Below are positions 9,413-17,889 of a stretch of DNA of 64,000 bases, piece by piece; position 1 is the first letter of the stretch, and each line of letters begins with the position of its first letter. Under the pieces are notes generated by a model. That model saw only the letters and a program-made list of their open reading frames with translations, was not told the DNA's origin and searched no databases. A program made the translations under genes and the position numbers. The stretch is from Nocardioides sp. JQ2195 (GTDB taxonomy: Bacteria; Actinomycetota; Actinomycetes; Propionibacteriales; Nocardioidaceae): the NCBI RefSeq assembly GCF_012272695.1, contig NZ_CP050902.1, forward strand, positions 1,364,001 through 1,428,000, written 5' to 3'.

Positions 9413-10408
9413 ATGCAGCACGGACGGAAGCGCGTCATGGCTGGCCTGACCAGCGTGATCGCCATCATCGGAATCAGCACTCTTCCCGCAGCGCCGAGCA
9501 ACGCGGAGCCTGACATCGATGATGTCAAGGCACGCGTCGACAAGCTCTACCACCAGGCGGAGCAGGCATCGGAGCGTTACAACGACGCGAAGATCAAGTA
9601 CGACGACCTGCAGGACGACCTCACGGCTCTCAAGGCCGACGAGAAGAAGCAGCAGCAGAAGGTCGACACGCTGACCAGTGCGGTCAACGAGTCCCTGGCT
9701 GCCCAGTATGAGGGCAGTGGCGTCTCCGCCACCAGCCAGCTGGTGGTCTCCGACAGCCCGGACCAGTTCCTCTCCGAGCTGACCACGCTCTCGGCCTTCA
9801 ACGACGTCCAGGCCACTGCCATGGACGACTACACGCGTGAGGTCGCCGCCCTCGACATTCGCCGTGAGGCCACCCAGGAGCGCGTCGACGAGCTGGCCGA
9901 GACCAAGGGCGAGCTGGCCGACAACAAGGCCGAGGCCGACGACAAGCTGGCCGAGGCCAAGGAGCTGCTCGGCGACCTCGAGGCCAAGGAGCGGGCCGCG
10001 CTCGCCGAGGAGTCGAGCCGTGGAGACAGCACCCGTCTTCCCACCAACGTTCCCGTCTCCGGCCGCGCGGCCGCTGCGGTCAACTACGCGCTCGCCCAGG
10101 TGGGGGACTCCTACGTCTACGGCGCCGCTGGCCCCAGCGCGTTCGACTGCTCGGGCCTGACCATGATGGCTTGGGCCCAGGCCGGTGTCGGCCTGCCGCA
10201 CTCCTCGAGCGCCCAGATGGGCTCCGGTGCGCGCGTCTCCTCGGGTGATCTCCAGCCCGGCGACCTGGTCTTCTACTACAGCCCGGTCAGCCACGTCGGC
10301 ATCTACATCGGCGGCGGACGCATCGTCCACGCGGCCAACCCCGGCTCCGGTGTCACCATCGCCGGCGTCTTCTCGATGCCCTTCTCCGGCGCCGTCCGGC
10401 CGGGCTGA
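9413..10408 (+). CDS. secreted NlpC/P60 peptidoglycan endopeptidase (RipC-like)
   Basis: 331 residues. Signal peptide 1-31 (cleaved near NAE), long coiled coil about 34-205, then a C40 NlpC/P60 domain from about 215. The catalytic Cys246 is in FDCSGL, the His in SHVGIYIGGG, and a third polar residue in IVHAAN. It cleaves stem peptides (D-Glu to meso-DAP) in peptidoglycan and is likely activated at the divisome by FtsEX-type partners through the coiled coil. Position and architecture match M. tuberculosis Rv2190c (RipC). Transcribed from the riboswitch leader with GAGGGAG upstream of the ATG, so its synthesis is tied to c-di-AMP and wall stress. Confidence 0.95.
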   Translation: MQHGRKRVMAGLTSVIAIIGISTLPAAPSNAEPDIDDVKARVDKLYHQAEQASERYNDAKIKYDDLQDDLTALKADEKKQQQKVDTLTSAVNESLAAQYEGSGVSATSQLVVSDSPDQFLSELTTLSAFNDVQATAMDDYTREVAALDIRREATQERVDELAETKGELADNKAEADDKLAEAKELLGDLEAKERAALAEESSRGDSTRLPTNVPVSGRAAAAVNYALAQVGDSYVYGAAGPSAFDCSGLTMMAWAQAGVGLPHSSSAQMGSGARVSSGDLQPGDLVFYYSPVSHVGIYIGGGRIVHAANPGSGVTIAGVFSMPFSGAVRPG

Positions 10409-10432
10409 TCGGCAGTCCGCTGAGCAAGGACT

Positions 10433-10479
10433 CGAAAGCGTTGGCCGGTCGCCCACTCTGGTGGGTGGCCGGCCTTTCG
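10433..10479 (+). terminator. strong GC hairpin after the NlpC/P60 gene, overlapping the next start codon
   Basis: Bases 10443-10456 pair without a mismatch (two G-U pairs) with 10461-10474 around a TCTG loop. A further CGAAA/TTTCG pairing (10433-10437 with 10475-10479) extends it across a small bulge. The TTTCG after the stem makes it resemble an intrinsic terminator 25 bp past the NlpC/P60 stop. It spans the TTG assigned as start of the next gene (10441), so it may also act on that gene's translation. Confidence 0.7.
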
Positions 10480-11652
10480 CTTGTCCTCCTCGCGGCCCTG
10501 GTGGTCACCTGGCTGGGCAAGGACGACCCGCAGCCGCCGCAACCCCACCTCACGTCCCCGACTGCGAGACAGGACCTGGCGGCCGAGGCGTTGCTGGACC
10601 TCCAGGCTGCCGTCCGTTCCCGTGACGCCGCTGACCTCGGCCCGGACGCCTCGGACGCCGCGGGCGCCGCGGTCGCGAACGCGGCAGCGCTGCGCATCGC
10701 CGACTTCACGCTGCGCTACGTCGACGAGGACGCAGCGCTCAGCACGAAGCTGCCGGACGGCCAGTGGGCGGCGGCTGTCGACGCCTCGTGGCGCTTCGCG
10801 GGCTTCGACGCACGACCCGCGCACGCCGAGGTCACCTTCGTCTTCGAGGTCGGGGCCGAGCGCGCCTCGATCGTGTCGGTGGGGGACGGCGATCGGCGTA
10901 CGCCCTTGTGGCTGGCCGGTCGGGTGCAGGTGCGCCGGGGCCCGGCGAGCCTGGTCGTCGCCGCCGAGGGACAACTCGTCGACGCCTTCGCCAAGCGCGC
11001 CCGAGCTGCGGTGGCGCAGGTGCACAAGGTGATCCCGACGTGGAAGCAGGAGCTCGTCGTGGAGGTGCCCGCATCCGATGAACAGCTCGACAGCGTGCTC
11101 AACGCGGAGCCCGGTGACTACGCCAACATCGCAGCCGTCACCACCACCGTCGACGGCACCTTGTCGCCCTCGGCGCCGGTGCACGTCTTCGTGAACCCGG
11201 AGGTGTACTCCGGGCTCAAGCGCGACGGGGCCCAGGTGGTGATGACCCACGAGCTGGTGCACGTGGCCACCGGTGCCGCGACGGCGACCACCACGCCCCT
11301 GTGGCTGCTGGAGGGGTTCGCCGACTTCGTCGCGTTGCGCGACAGCGAGCTCCCGCTGTCGGTCACGGCGGGCCAGATCCTGCAGAAGGTGAGGTCGGGC
11401 GGGGCCCCCCGGGCACTTCCCGCAGGCAACGAGTTCGACACCCGCACCACGCACCTCGGGGCTTCCTACGAGGCCGCGTGGTTGGCCTGCCGCCTGTTGG
11501 CGCAGACTGGGAGCGAGCAGGACCTGGTGCGTCTCTATCGTCAGGTCTCGAACGGCGGGGAGCTCGACGCGGCGCTGCGTCAGCACTTTGGCTTCGGTGA
11601 GAAGGAATTGGTGGCGCGATGGCGAGCGGAGCTCCGGCGACTGGCCGGGTGA
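10441..11652 (+). CDS. membrane-anchored HExxH metallopeptidase (peptidase MA-like)
   Basis: 403 residues. An N-terminal transmembrane segment (WWVAGLSLVLLAALVVTWL, residues 7-25) anchors an extracytoplasmic domain with a nuclear-transport-factor-like middle part. The zinc motif HELVH (H270, E271, H274) is followed by E291 in WLLEGFADF, the gluzincin third ligand. The substrate is unknown; probably an envelope protein. The TTG start is uncertain because a strong hairpin covers it; GTG codons at 10465 and 10501 are alternatives but would shorten or remove the membrane helix. The stop region overlaps the start of the following M48 gene, so the two metalloproteases are coupled. Confidence 0.85.
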   Translation: MAGRPLWWVAGLSLVLLAALVVTWLGKDDPQPPQPHLTSPTARQDLAAEALLDLQAAVRSRDAADLGPDASDAAGAAVANAAALRIADFTLRYVDEDAALSTKLPDGQWAAAVDASWRFAGFDARPAHAEVTFVFEVGAERASIVSVGDGDRRTPLWLAGRVQVRRGPASLVVAAEGQLVDAFAKRARAAVAQVHKVIPTWKQELVVEVPASDEQLDSVLNAEPGDYANIAAVTTTVDGTLSPSAPVHVFVNPEVYSGLKRDGAQVVMTHELVHVATGAATATTTPLWLLEGFADFVALRDSELPLSVTAGQILQKVRSGGAPRALPAGNEFDTRTTHLGASYEAAWLACRLLAQTGSEQDLVRLYRQVSNGGELDAALRQHFGFGEKELVARWRAELRRLAG

Positions 11653-12914
11653 GCCCTGCCGACGGGCCGATGAACGCCACGACCCGCTGTCAGCTGTGGC
11701 TCATGGTCGGGGGAGGGGCACTCGTCTTCGCGGTGATCGCCTGGTTGGTGGTCCCGTGGCACCCGGTGCCGGGGGGAACGCCCGAGCCTGCTTCGGCCTC
11801 CGAGATCTTCACGCCGGCCCAGATCCGACGCGGTGACGCATATGCCCACTGGACCCGGCTGCTGAGCTGGGCCTCGCTCGCGGTCTCCCTGGTGGTCGCG
11901 TGCCTGTTCGGCTTCACGACGTGGGGCAGCCGACTGCTGGGCACCAAGTCGCGACCTTGGCCGATCACCGTCATCGGGCTCACCGCGGTGCTGCTGCTCG
12001 TCCGGGAGCTGGTGACCCTGCCGTTCGGCCTGGTGCTGCGCCAGCGCCGCGTCGCCTACGGGCTGACCGACCAGGGCCTCGGCGCGTGGTTCGTCGACCA
12101 GGCCAAGGGACTCGGCCTGGGCATCGTGTTCACCTCGATCGGACTGCTCGTGCTGCTCGCCTGCGTGCGTCGGTGGCGGACGTGGTGGCCGGTCGTCGTC
12201 TCCGGAGTCTTCGTGGCACTCGTGATGGCCGGCTCATTCCTCTACCCGGTGGTCGTGGAGCCGGTCTTCAACAACTTCGAGTCGATGCCCCAGGGCACGC
12301 TGCGCACCGAGATCCTGGCCCTCGCCGACGAGGAAGGGGTCGCCGTCGACGACGTCCTGGTGGCCGACGCCTCACGACGTACGACGACCCTCAACGCCTA
12401 CGTCTCGGGCTTCGGTGGCACCCGGCGCGTGGTGGTCTACGACAACCTGGTCAACGACCAGCCCGACGACCGGGTGCTCTCGGTCGTGGCCCACGAGCTG
12501 GCCCATGCCAAGCACGACGACGTCCTCACCGGGACCGGTCTCGGCGCCTTCGGGTCGGTGGTCGGCATCGGCCTGCTCGGCCTGGTGATGGCCCGCCCCG
12601 GCCTTCGCCGACGGGCCGGCGTCGACGGCTTGTCGGATCCGCGGGCCGTGGCCGTGGTGCTGGCGCTGCTGGCCCTGGCCACGGTGGTCACCAGCCCGGT
12701 GGAGAACACGATCAGTCGACAGATCGAGACCCGCGCCGACGTGGATGCGTTGGCGGTGACCCCGGCCTCGGCGATGGTGGAGCTGCAGCGCGAGCTCTGC
12801 GTGCGCTCGGTGTGTGACCCGGAAGGTCCAGCCTGGTCACAGTTCTGGTTCGGCAGTCACCCGACCGTGCTGGAGCGGGTCGCGATCGCCGAGCAGCTGG
12901 CTGATCAGCCCTGA
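11619..12914 (+). CDS. M48 family integral membrane metalloprotease (Ste24/HtpX-like)
   Basis: 431 residues, with about six transmembrane segments and the zinc motif HELAH (H292, E293, H296) following VLSVVAHELAHAKHDD. The third ligand is in the ETRADVDAL segment, as in CAAX prenyl protease 1. Family members cleave membrane or misfolded proteins. The ATG at 11619 has GAAGGA 12 nt upstream and overlaps the previous gene by 34 bp. A GTG at 11649 overlaps the previous stop as GTGA, and an ATG at 11670 is also possible. Translational coupling with the preceding metallopeptidase suggests a joint envelope-proteolysis role. Confidence 0.9.
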   Translation: MASGAPATGRVSPADGPMNATTRCQLWLMVGGGALVFAVIAWLVVPWHPVPGGTPEPASASEIFTPAQIRRGDAYAHWTRLLSWASLAVSLVVACLFGFTTWGSRLLGTKSRPWPITVIGLTAVLLLVRELVTLPFGLVLRQRRVAYGLTDQGLGAWFVDQAKGLGLGIVFTSIGLLVLLACVRRWRTWWPVVVSGVFVALVMAGSFLYPVVVEPVFNNFESMPQGTLRTEILALADEEGVAVDDVLVADASRRTTTLNAYVSGFGGTRRVVVYDNLVNDQPDDRVLSVVAHELAHAKHDDVLTGTGLGAFGSVVGIGLLGLVMARPGLRRRAGVDGLSDPRAVAVVLALLALATVVTSPVENTISRQIETRADVDALAVTPASAMVELQRELCVRSVCDPEGPAWSQFWFGSHPTVLERVAIAEQLADQP

Positions 12915-12972
12915 CGGCAGGACTGGCCGCCGGGTCGTCCGGGCAGCCGACGGGCCGGCCGGCACGTGGAGC

Positions 12973-14760
12973 TCAGCGCTCGTAGAGTGCTGCCACGTCG
13001 GCCCGGTGCTCGCGCATGACCGCGTTGCGCTTGAGCTTCAACGACGGGGTCAGCTGACCGTCCTCCTCGGTCCAGTCGATCGGCAGCACGTTGAACTTGC
13101 GGATCGACTCGGCCTTCGAGACCGCCTTGTTGGCGTCGTCGACCGCGCTCTGGACGGCAGCCACCAGGTCGGCGTCGTCGACGTTGTCGGCGATGGAGCC
13201 GGACTTGTCGTTCTCCTGGGCCCAGTGAGGGAAGTACTCCGGGTCGATGGTGACCAGGGCCGCGATGAACGGCTGGCCGTCACCGACGACGATGCACTGG
13301 CTGACGAGCGGGTGCGCACGGATGCGGTCCTCGAGCACGGCCGGGGCGACGTTCTTCCCGCCGGCGGTCACCAGGATCTCCTTCTTGCGGCCGGTGATCT
13401 TCACGAAGCCCTCGTCGTCGAGCTCGCCGACGTCGCCGGTGTGGAACCAACCGTCGGTCAGGGCCTCGTTGGTGGCCTCCTCGTTGTCCCAGTAGCCCGC
13501 GAAGACCTGGCCGCCCTTGAAGAGCAGCTCGCCGTCATCGGCGATGCGGGCCGTGGTGCCGGCCAGCGGACGGCCGACGGTCCCGATCTTCTGGGCGTCG
13601 GGGAGGTTGACCGTGAGGGCGGCGGTGGTCTCGGTCAGCCCGTAGCCCTCGAGGATGTTCAGGCCGATGCCGCGGTAGAAGTGGCCGAGCCGGTCGCCGA
13701 GGGGCGCACCGCCGGAGACGGCGTACTGGCAGCTGCCGCCCAGGGTGTTGCGCAGCTTGACGTAGACCAGCCGGTCGAAGAGGGCGTGCTGGGCCTTGAT
13801 CCGCAGCGGGATCCGGCCGCGGTCCTTGGCCTGGCTCCACGCGATCGCGGTGTCCGCGGCGCGCTGGAAGATCTTGCCCTTGCCGTCGGCCGCAGCCCGC
13901 TGCGAGGCGGTGTTGAAGACCTTCTCGAAGACACGCGGCACGGCGAGGATGAACGTCGGCTTGAACTCTCCGAGGTCGTCCACGAGGTTCTTGATGTCGG
14001 CCGAGTGGCCCAGGCGCACCCGGGCCTTGATGCAGCCGACCTGGATGATCCGGGCGAACACGTGCGCCAGCGGGAGGAAGAGCAGCGTGGAGCCCTCGTC
14101 GTCGAGGAACAGCTCGTCGAGCTCGTGCACCGCGACACCCAGCTCGAACATGAAGTTGCCGTGGGTGAGCATGCAGCCCTTGGGGCGCCCGGTCGTGCCG
14201 GAGGTGTAGATCAGCGTGGCCAGGTCGAGCGGGGTGGTCGCGCTGCGCCGCTTCTCCAGGGTCTCGTCGTCGATGTCGGCACCGAGGTTCGTCAGGACCT
14301 GCACGGCGTTGTCGTCGATGGTCCAGACGTGGTTGAGATCGGGGAGGTTGCCGCGCAGCGCGGTGATCTTGGCCAGGTGGTCGGCGCCCTCGGCGACGAT
14401 CGCCTTGGCGCCGGAGTTCTCCAGGATCCAGCTGAGCTGGTCGGCCGACGAGGTCTCGTAGATCGGCACGGTCGCGGCGCCGGCGAACCAGATCGCGTAG
14501 TCGAGCAGGGTCCACTCGTAGCGGGTCTTGGACAGGAGCGCGACGCGATCACCGGCCTCGATGCCAGCAGCGATCAGGCCCTTGGCGACAGCGGCCACCT
14601 CGTCGTGGAACGACGCGGCGGTGATGTCGACCCAGCCGTCGGCGGTGTTCCTGCTGAACACCACGGTGTCGGCGAAGTCGCGTGCATTGGTGACGACGTC
14701 GTCGGTCAGGTTGCCAGTGGCGGGAATCTCCACGGTCATCGGCGTGGCGAACTCACGCAT
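12973..14760 (-). CDS. long-chain fatty acyl-CoA ligase (FadD15-like)
   Basis: 595 residues of the ANL adenylating superfamily. The P-loop-like motif YTSGTTGRPKGCMLTHG, the GYGLTETTA motif, the YWDNEEATNEAL/GWFHTGD segment and GRKKEILVTAGGKNVAP are all present, including the C-terminal catalytic lysine region. It activates long-chain fatty acids with ATP and CoA. Length and neighbours match M. tuberculosis Rv2187 (FadD15, about 600 residues). AAGGAGG lies 6 nt before the ATG. It is divergent from the SRPBCC/ArsA operon, with roughly 120 bp for two promoters. Confidence 0.94.
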   Translation of the reverse strand: MREFATPMTVEIPATGNLTDDVVTNARDFADTVVFSRNTADGWVDITAASFHDEVAAVAKGLIAAGIEAGDRVALLSKTRYEWTLLDYAIWFAGAATVPIYETSSADQLSWILENSGAKAIVAEGADHLAKITALRGNLPDLNHVWTIDDNAVQVLTNLGADIDDETLEKRRSATTPLDLATLIYTSGTTGRPKGCMLTHGNFMFELGVAVHELDELFLDDEGSTLLFLPLAHVFARIIQVGCIKARVRLGHSADIKNLVDDLGEFKPTFILAVPRVFEKVFNTASQRAAADGKGKIFQRAADTAIAWSQAKDRGRIPLRIKAQHALFDRLVYVKLRNTLGGSCQYAVSGGAPLGDRLGHFYRGIGLNILEGYGLTETTAALTVNLPDAQKIGTVGRPLAGTTARIADDGELLFKGGQVFAGYWDNEEATNEALTDGWFHTGDVGELDDEGFVKITGRKKEILVTAGGKNVAPAVLEDRIRAHPLVSQCIVVGDGQPFIAALVTIDPEYFPHWAQENDKSGSIADNVDDADLVAAVQSAVDDANKAVSKAESIRKFNVLPIDWTEEDGQLTPSLKLKRNAVMREHRADVAALYER

Positions 14761-14878
14761 GCCGGCCTCCTTGTCGAGCTGTTCGAAGCGATGTAGGTCG
14801 CACGTTACCGGCCGATTGCGTACCCCCGGTATCCGGTACGCTCGCTGGACTCACCGTCGAACTGATCCAGGGGCACTC

Positions 14879-15316
14879 ATGGCCGAGCAGACCACCTCTT
14901 CCATCGTCATCGACGCTCCTGCCGCGTCGGTGATGGGGGTGATCGCCGACTTTCCTGCCTACCCCGTCTGGGCGAAGGGCGTGAAGACCGCTGACGTGCT
15001 CGGCACCTACGACGACGGCCGTGCCACCGAGGTGTTCTTCGAGCTCGACGTGTCACCGATCAAGGACGAGTACACCCTCGCCTACCAGTGGGACGGCGAC
15101 CGCGAGGTCACCTGGACCCTCACCGAGGGCAAGATGCTGCGCGCCCTCGACGGTGCCTACACCCTGCGCGAGCTGGGCAGCGGCTCCACCGAGGTGACCT
15201 ACCGCCTCGCCCTCGACGTGTCCATCCCGCTCATCGGCATGCTGAAGCGCAAGGGTGAGAAGATCCTCATCGACACCGCGCTGAAGGGCCTGAAGAAGCG
15301 CGTCGAGTCGCTGTGA
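14879..15316 (+). CDS. SRPBCC (polyketide cyclase/COQ10-like) protein
   Basis: 145 residues with the START-like fold used to bind hydrophobic ligands: an N-terminal strand (SIVIDAPAASVMGVIADF), a YPVWAKGVK segment and a C-terminal amphipathic helix. It corresponds to M. tuberculosis TB16.3 (Rv2185c) by position between fadD15 and the ArsA-like ATPase. A lipid carrier or cyclase role is possible, but no ligand can be named. The upstream frame is open to 14528, but homology begins at the ATG at 14879. First gene of an operon running through at least the ArsA, DUF5304-like and ROK genes. Confidence 0.9.
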   Translation: MAEQTTSSIVIDAPAASVMGVIADFPAYPVWAKGVKTADVLGTYDDGRATEVFFELDVSPIKDEYTLAYQWDGDREVTWTLTEGKMLRALDGAYTLRELGSGSTEVTYRLALDVSIPLIGMLKRKGEKILIDTALKGLKKRVESL

Positions 15317-15330
15317 GCGACACCTGAGTC

Positions 15331-16500
15331 GTGCGAATCCTCCTGTTCACCGGCAAGGGCGGCGTCGGCAAGTCGACGGTCGCAGCCGGTACGTCGGCTC
15401 TCGCCGCCGCACGCGGCCTGCGGACGCTGGTCCTCTCCACGGATGCAGCCCACTCGTTGGCCGACGCGTTCGGCAGCCCGGTCGGCAGCGAGCCCACCGA
15501 GGTGGCCGAGAACCTGTTCGTCCAGCAGGTTGACGCGCAACGCCGCTTCGAGCAGTCCTGGGCCGACATCCAGGGCTACCTGCTCCAGGTGCTCGACGTG
15601 GTCGGTGTCGACCCGGTGGCCGCCGAGGAGCTGACCGTCATCCCCGGCGCCGAGGAGGTCTTGGCCCTGCTCGAGCTGCGCCTCCATGCCCTCTCCGGCA
15701 GGTGGGACGTGATCGTCGTCGACTGCGCTCCCACGGCCGAGACCCTGCGGTTGCTGGCCCTGCCCGAGGCGCTGGGGTGGTACATGCAGCGGGTGTTCCC
15801 GTTCGAGCGCCGCATCGTGAAGGCGCTCAAGCCGGTGCTGACCCGGGCTGCCGGCGTACCCATGCCGGGTGACTCCGTCTTCGACGCCGTCGAGCGGTTG
15901 CACGCCGAGCTCGACGAGGTCCGCGACCTCCTGGCCGGCCCCGACTCCAGCGTCCGGTTGGTGATGACCCCCGAGGCGGTGGTCCTCGCCGAGGCCCGCC
16001 GCTCGTTCACCACCCTGTCGCTCTTCGGCTATCGCGTCGACGGGGTCGTGGCCAACCGGGTCTTCCCCGAGGCAGAGGCCGATGCCTGGCGCACCGGGTG
16101 GGTCGAGGCGCAGGCGAAGGTGCTCGACGAGACGGAGGAGTCGTTCGCCGGGCTGCCGATCCTCCGCTCCGTCTACCGCACCGGGGAGCCCGTCGGAGTC
16201 GAGGCCCTGCGCGACCTCGCCGAGGAGGTCTACGGCGACGTCGACCCGCTGGCCCCGCCCGCCGGCGAGGGCCCGCTCAAGGTCACGCGCACCGACACCG
16301 GCGCCACCCTCGAGCTGCAGCTCCCGTTCGTCAGCAAGGCAGAGGTCGATCTCGCCCGGCATGGCGATGAGCTCGTCGTGACCGTGGGGTCGTATCGTCG
16401 TCTTCTCTCGTTGCCCGCAGGACTTGCCCGCCACAAGGTCAAGGGTGCCCGGGTCGAGGGAGGCGCACTGCAGGTCAAGTTCGAGGAGAGGACACCGTGA
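15331..16500 (+). CDS. ArsA/GET3-family ATPase with HSP20-like C-terminal domain
   Basis: 389 residues. The deviant Walker A GKGGVGKST sits at the N-terminus and the LSTDAAHSLADAFG switch follows, as in GET3/ArsA. VVDCAPTAETLRLL is the Walker B region. The last ~75 residues (from LKVTRTDTGATLELQL) form the small ArsA_HSP20-like beta domain typical of the actinobacterial form. Members are single-copy ATPases, unlike the duplicated arsenite-pump ArsA, and no arsenic genes are adjacent, so a chaperone or client-targeting role is more likely. GTG start 14 bp after the SRPBCC gene. Orthologous in position to Rv2184c. Confidence 0.93.
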   Translation: MRILLFTGKGGVGKSTVAAGTSALAAARGLRTLVLSTDAAHSLADAFGSPVGSEPTEVAENLFVQQVDAQRRFEQSWADIQGYLLQVLDVVGVDPVAAEELTVIPGAEEVLALLELRLHALSGRWDVIVVDCAPTAETLRLLALPEALGWYMQRVFPFERRIVKALKPVLTRAAGVPMPGDSVFDAVERLHAELDEVRDLLAGPDSSVRLVMTPEAVVLAEARRSFTTLSLFGYRVDGVVANRVFPEAEADAWRTGWVEAQAKVLDETEESFAGLPILRSVYRTGEPVGVEALRDLAEEVYGDVDPLAPPAGEGPLKVTRTDTGATLELQLPFVSKAEVDLARHGDELVVTVGSYRRLLSLPAGLARHKVKGARVEGGALQVKFEERTP

Positions 16501-16913
16501 CCGACGGAGACGACACCGGGACCGGCAGCACGCCCGGACCCGACGACGTGGGGTCCGTCTCCGAAGAGGCGGCCAAGCTCCTCGGGGCCTTCTCGGGGTG
16601 GGCCAGGAGCCAGGGCCACGACCTGGGCAACGGCCTCGGTGACCTGGCGGCCGGCGCCCAGCGCGCGGCACACGACGTCAACGAACACCTCGCCACTGGT
16701 GCCAGTGAGTGCACGATGTGCCCGATCTGCCGCACCGTGCACGTCGTGCGTGAGCTCAGCCCGGAGGTCAAGCAGCACCTGGCCACGGCCAGTGCGTCAC
16801 TGATGCAGGCAGCCGCTGCCCTGATGGCCACCGCAGTGCCCGACGAGACGAGGAAGCCGAGCTCCGACGACGTGGAGCACATCGACCTCGACAACGACTG
16901 GCCGGAGGACTGA
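16497..16913 (+). CDS. DUF5304-like small protein with CxxC motif
   Basis: 138 residues. An acidic N-terminus precedes a helical region with GASECTMCPICRTVHVVREL, in which C-x-x-C-x-x-C could bind metal, and an acidic tail ending DNDWPED. It overlaps the ArsA stop by GTGA, so the two are translationally coupled. It occupies the Rv2183c position. The constant association with the ArsA-like ATPase suggests a partner or client, but the function is unknown. Confidence 0.85.
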   Translation: MTDGDDTGTGSTPGPDDVGSVSEEAAKLLGAFSGWARSQGHDLGNGLGDLAAGAQRAAHDVNEHLATGASECTMCPICRTVHVVRELSPEVKQHLATASASLMQAAAALMATAVPDETRKPSSDDVEHIDLDNDWPED

Positions 16914-16918
16914 GCACC

Positions 16919-17860
16919 ATGAGCCTGACCATTGGCGTGGACGTGGGCGGCACCAAGATCGCGGGCGGTCTGGTCGACGCCGACGGCACCGTGCTCGAGA
17001 CCACGAAGGTCGAGTCCCCGGCGGAGGACGCGTCGGCGATCGTCGACTCGATCACCAGGATGGTCGAGGACCTGCGGGGCGACCACGACATCGAGGGCAT
17101 CGGCATCTCGGCGGCCGGTTTCATCGATGCAGCCCGGGCGACCGTGCTCTTCGCCCCCAACCTGGCGTGGCGCGACGAAGAGCTCAAGCAACGCCTCGAG
17201 TCGTCCTGCGGCACCCCCGTGGTCGTCGAGAACGACGGCAACTCGGCCGCGTGGGGCGAGTTCACCCACGGTGCCGCGGTTGACGCCGACGATCTGTTGA
17301 TGGTGGCGGTCGGCACTGGGGTCGGCGGCGGCATCGTCGTCGACGGCCAGCTCTATCGCGGCGGCTTCGGGATCGCCGGCGAGATCGGCCACATCCGGGT
17401 CGAGCGCCAGGGCCGTCAGTGCGGGTGTGGCCAGCTCGGGTGCCTCGAGCAGTACGGCTCCGGCACTGCCCTCGAGGAACAGGCCCGCCTCGCGGCCGCA
17501 GCCGATCCGGGCGCCGCGGCCGCGGTGATCGACGCCGGCGGTGGGAGCGTCGAGGGCATCGAGGGCCCGATGATCACCGCGGCCGCACAGGCTGGGGACC
17601 CGTTCTCGATCGCCCAGCTGGCCGCACTCGGCGGGTGGCTCGGTGAGGGTTGCGCCCAGCTGGCGGCGATCGTCGACCCCGGCGTGATCGTGCTGGGGGG
17701 CGGCGTCGGCGCTGCCGGCGACCTGCTCCTCGAGCCGATGCGGGAGGCGTACGTCGCGAACCTCACCGGCAGCGGGCACCGCCCGGTCGCCGAGCTGCGC
17801 CTGGCAACGCTGGGCAACACCGCTGGACTGATCGGTGCGGCCGACCTGGCCCGTCGCTGA
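16919..17860 (+). CDS. ROK family glucokinase
   Basis: 313 residues. Phosphate-1 motif IGVDVGGTKIAGG, a sugar-binding ENDGNSAAWGE motif with the catalytic Asp, TGVGGGIVVDG phosphate-2, the E-I-G-H motif and the ROK zinc finger QCGCGQLGCLEQYGSG are all intact. It phosphorylates glucose or a related hexose with ATP. It carries no helix-turn-helix, so it is an enzyme, not a repressor. It starts 5 bp after the DUF5304-like gene and is followed 29 bp later by a second ROK kinase. Confidence 0.93.
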   Translation: MSLTIGVDVGGTKIAGGLVDADGTVLETTKVESPAEDASAIVDSITRMVEDLRGDHDIEGIGISAAGFIDAARATVLFAPNLAWRDEELKQRLESSCGTPVVVENDGNSAAWGEFTHGAAVDADDLLMVAVGTGVGGGIVVDGQLYRGGFGIAGEIGHIRVERQGRQCGCGQLGCLEQYGSGTALEEQARLAAAADPGAAAAVIDAGGGSVEGIEGPMITAAAQAGDPFSIAQLAALGGWLGEGCAQLAAIVDPGVIVLGGGVGAAGDLLLEPMREAYVANLTGSGHRPVAELRLATLGNTAGLIGAADLARR

Positions 17861-17889
17861 CGGCGCGGCTCCCTGTCAGGATGTCCGGC

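Noticed and set aside
12814..14796. 660-codon plus frame opposite fadD
   Set aside because: Antisense shadow; the minus frame has every acyl-CoA ligase motif.
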